Source: Flavobacteriales bacterium (GTDB lineage Bacteria; Bacteroidota; Bacteroidia; Flavobacteriales_D; Crocinitomicaceae). From it: DNA of 49,268 bases. Below the pieces are notes generated by a model. It was not told the DNA's origin. It ran no database searches and was given only the letters and a program-made list of their open reading frames with translations. The DNA lies in assembly GCA_947505255.1 (NCBI GenBank), contig CANNKP010000003.1, positions 1 through 49,268 of the forward strand, given 5' to 3'. Positions 47,755 through 49,268 of the stretch are shown here, piece after piece; the stretch's first letter is position 1; the number at the start of each line of letters is the position of its first letter. The translations under genes and the position numbers were made by a program.

Positions 47755-49268
47755 ATGAAATCAATATTTTACGCATTTATCCTTTTAACAATCTCCTTCA
47801 CGGCGAACTCCCAAGTAATTATAAATGAATATTCTTGTTCTAATATGAACGGAATCACTGATGCTTATGGCAACAGAGAGGATTGGGTTGAATTATACAA
47901 CATGGGTGCCGCACCAGTTGATTTAACGGGATACTATCTATCAGACAAATCGACCAATTTGCAAAAATGGATGATTCCCAGTGGATCAATTGCAGCAAAC
48001 GGATACAAAATGGTCTATTGCACAAAAAGAAATACTGTAAATGGGACACAATATCACCCAAACTTCAGTTTAACCCAAACAAGAGGTGATTGGATTATTT
48101 TAGTGAATTCTGCACTGAATGTGTCAGATTCAATAAAAATAGTGCACATGACAAAGGCCGACCATTCTGTTGGAAGGTCTACAAACGCTGCTCCTGATTG
48201 GAAATTGTTTACTACACCAACTCCAAACGCAGCCAATATTGGAGCACAAAACTTTTATACACCAAAACCAGTGATTAGCCTTGCTCCAGGGTTTTATGCA
48301 GGGGCGCAATCAGCAACAATTACTTGCTCTGATCCAACAGCAACGATTCGCTATACTATAAACGGGCAAAATCCAACTGCGACATCTACATTGTATTCCG
48401 GGCCGGTACCTATTAATGCTACGATGGTATTAAGAGCGGCTGCATTTAGCACGAATCAACCATCTTTTATTGAAACCAATTCTTACTTTATAAATGTAAC
48501 ACACACGCTTTCTGTTGTTTCTGTGTGCAGTCAAGGCGTATTTAACCTAGTAGCAAATGGTAATCAAACACCAGTTGTTGGTGCATTTGAATTATTTGAG
48601 GATGATGGGACATTTATTGACGAAGGTCAGGGAGATTTCAATAAACATGGTAATGACTCATGGGCTTATGACCAAAGAGGGTTTGATTATATTACAAGAG
48701 ATGAATTTGGATATGCAGCTGGACTAGAACATCAGATTTTTCCTGATTCACCAAGAGACCAATTTCAACGGGTTATTTTGAAGCCTGCTGCAAGTGATAA
48801 TTACTCTTTTGAAAATGGAGCTCATATCCGTGACGCTTTTATACATACTCTTTCTATAAGAGCAGACATGAATTTAGATGAAAGAACATGGAGACCATGT
48901 GTGGTTTATGTGAATGGCGTTTATTGGGGCGTTTATGAAATCCGTGAAAAAGCGGATGATCACGATTATACCGATTTCTATTTTGATCAAAATAAATATA
49001 ATTTACAATATTTAAAAACGTGGGGAGCAACTTGGGAAGAATATGGTGCGCCGAATGCTCAACCAGCATGGAACTCTTTAAGAAACTTTATTTCTACTAA
49101 CAATATGGGCGTTCCTGCCAATTTTGCAAATGTTGATACATTATTAAGTTGGAGATCTTTATGTGATTATTTTGTGTTTAATTCTTACGTTGTAAATCAA
49201 GACTGGTTAAATTGGAATACGGCTTGGTGGAGAGGAATGAACCCGAATGGGAACCATAGAAGATGGAG
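47755..49268 (+). CDS. Lamin-tail-domain + chitobiase-like + CotH kinase secreted protein, truncated by window end
   Basis: Not in ORF track (no stop in window). MKSIFYAFILLTISFTANSQVIINEYSCSN...DWVELYNMG; TIRYTINGQNPTATSTLYSGP; WRPCVVYVNGVYWGVYEIREKADDHDYTDFYF. Confidence 0.85.
   Translation, partial: MKSIFYAFILLTISFTANSQVIINEYSCSNMNGITDAYGNREDWVELYNMGAAPVDLTGYYLSDKSTNLQKWMIPSGSIAANGYKMVYCTKRNTVNGTQYHPNFSLTQTRGDWIILVNSALNVSDSIKIVHMTKADHSVGRSTNAAPDWKLFTTPTPNAANIGAQNFYTPKPVISLAPGFYAGAQSATITCSDPTATIRYTINGQNPTATSTLYSGPVPINATMVLRAAAFSTNQPSFIETNSYFINVTHTLSVVSVCSQGVFNLVANGNQTPVVGAFELFEDDGTFIDEGQGDFNKHGNDSWAYDQRGFDYITRDEFGYAAGLEHQIFPDSPRDQFQRVILKPAASDNYSFENGAHIRDAFIHTLSIRADMNLDERTWRPCVVYVNGVYWGVYEIREKADDHDYTDFYFDQNKYNLQYLKTWGATWEEYGAPNAQPAWNSLRNFISTNNMGVPANFANVDTLLSWRSLCDYFVFNSYVVNQDWLNWNTAWWRGMNPNGNHRRW

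Noticed and set aside
1-49268. Defence island, prophage or integron
   Set aside because: No integrase, transposase, restriction, CRISPR-Cas, toxin-antitoxin or phage structural genes recognised; gene content is mostly core.

Overview
This is a low-GC Bacteroidota (Flavobacteriales-like) chromosomal window. The lineage call rests on T9SS sorting signals, GldH, TAnnTTTG-type promoters and the insertion form of IspG. Most of the window is core or housekeeping: sdhCAB, ispG, mnmG, ybeY, gltX, folB, tRNA-Cys(GCA), rpiB, rnr, ferritin, holB, ricT, gldH, plus envelope and secreted proteins. I saw no phage, transposase, CRISPR array or recognisable defence island. The most interesting items are: (1) a 1302-aa protein joining a periplasmic beta-propeller/Y_Y_Y sensor, a TM helix, a class III adenylate cyclase and a C-terminal HD domain whose motifs resemble class I cyclic-nucleotide phosphodiesterases, so it may both make and degrade a cyclic nucleotide; (2) three parS-like sites (GTTTCACGTGAAAC core) bracketing mnmG, one of them a perfect TGTTTCACGTGAAACA inside the 3' coding end of ybeY; (3) an ECF sigma factor overlapping a probable membrane anti-sigma protein that ends in a gliding-motility/T9SS type-B-like C-terminal domain, a possible secretion-status sensor; (4) an inverted-repeat element abutting a T9SS protein gene; (5) repeated convergent gene pairs whose stop codons share a TTAA. 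All calls were made by eye from the sequence and supplied ORFs. No database search was run.
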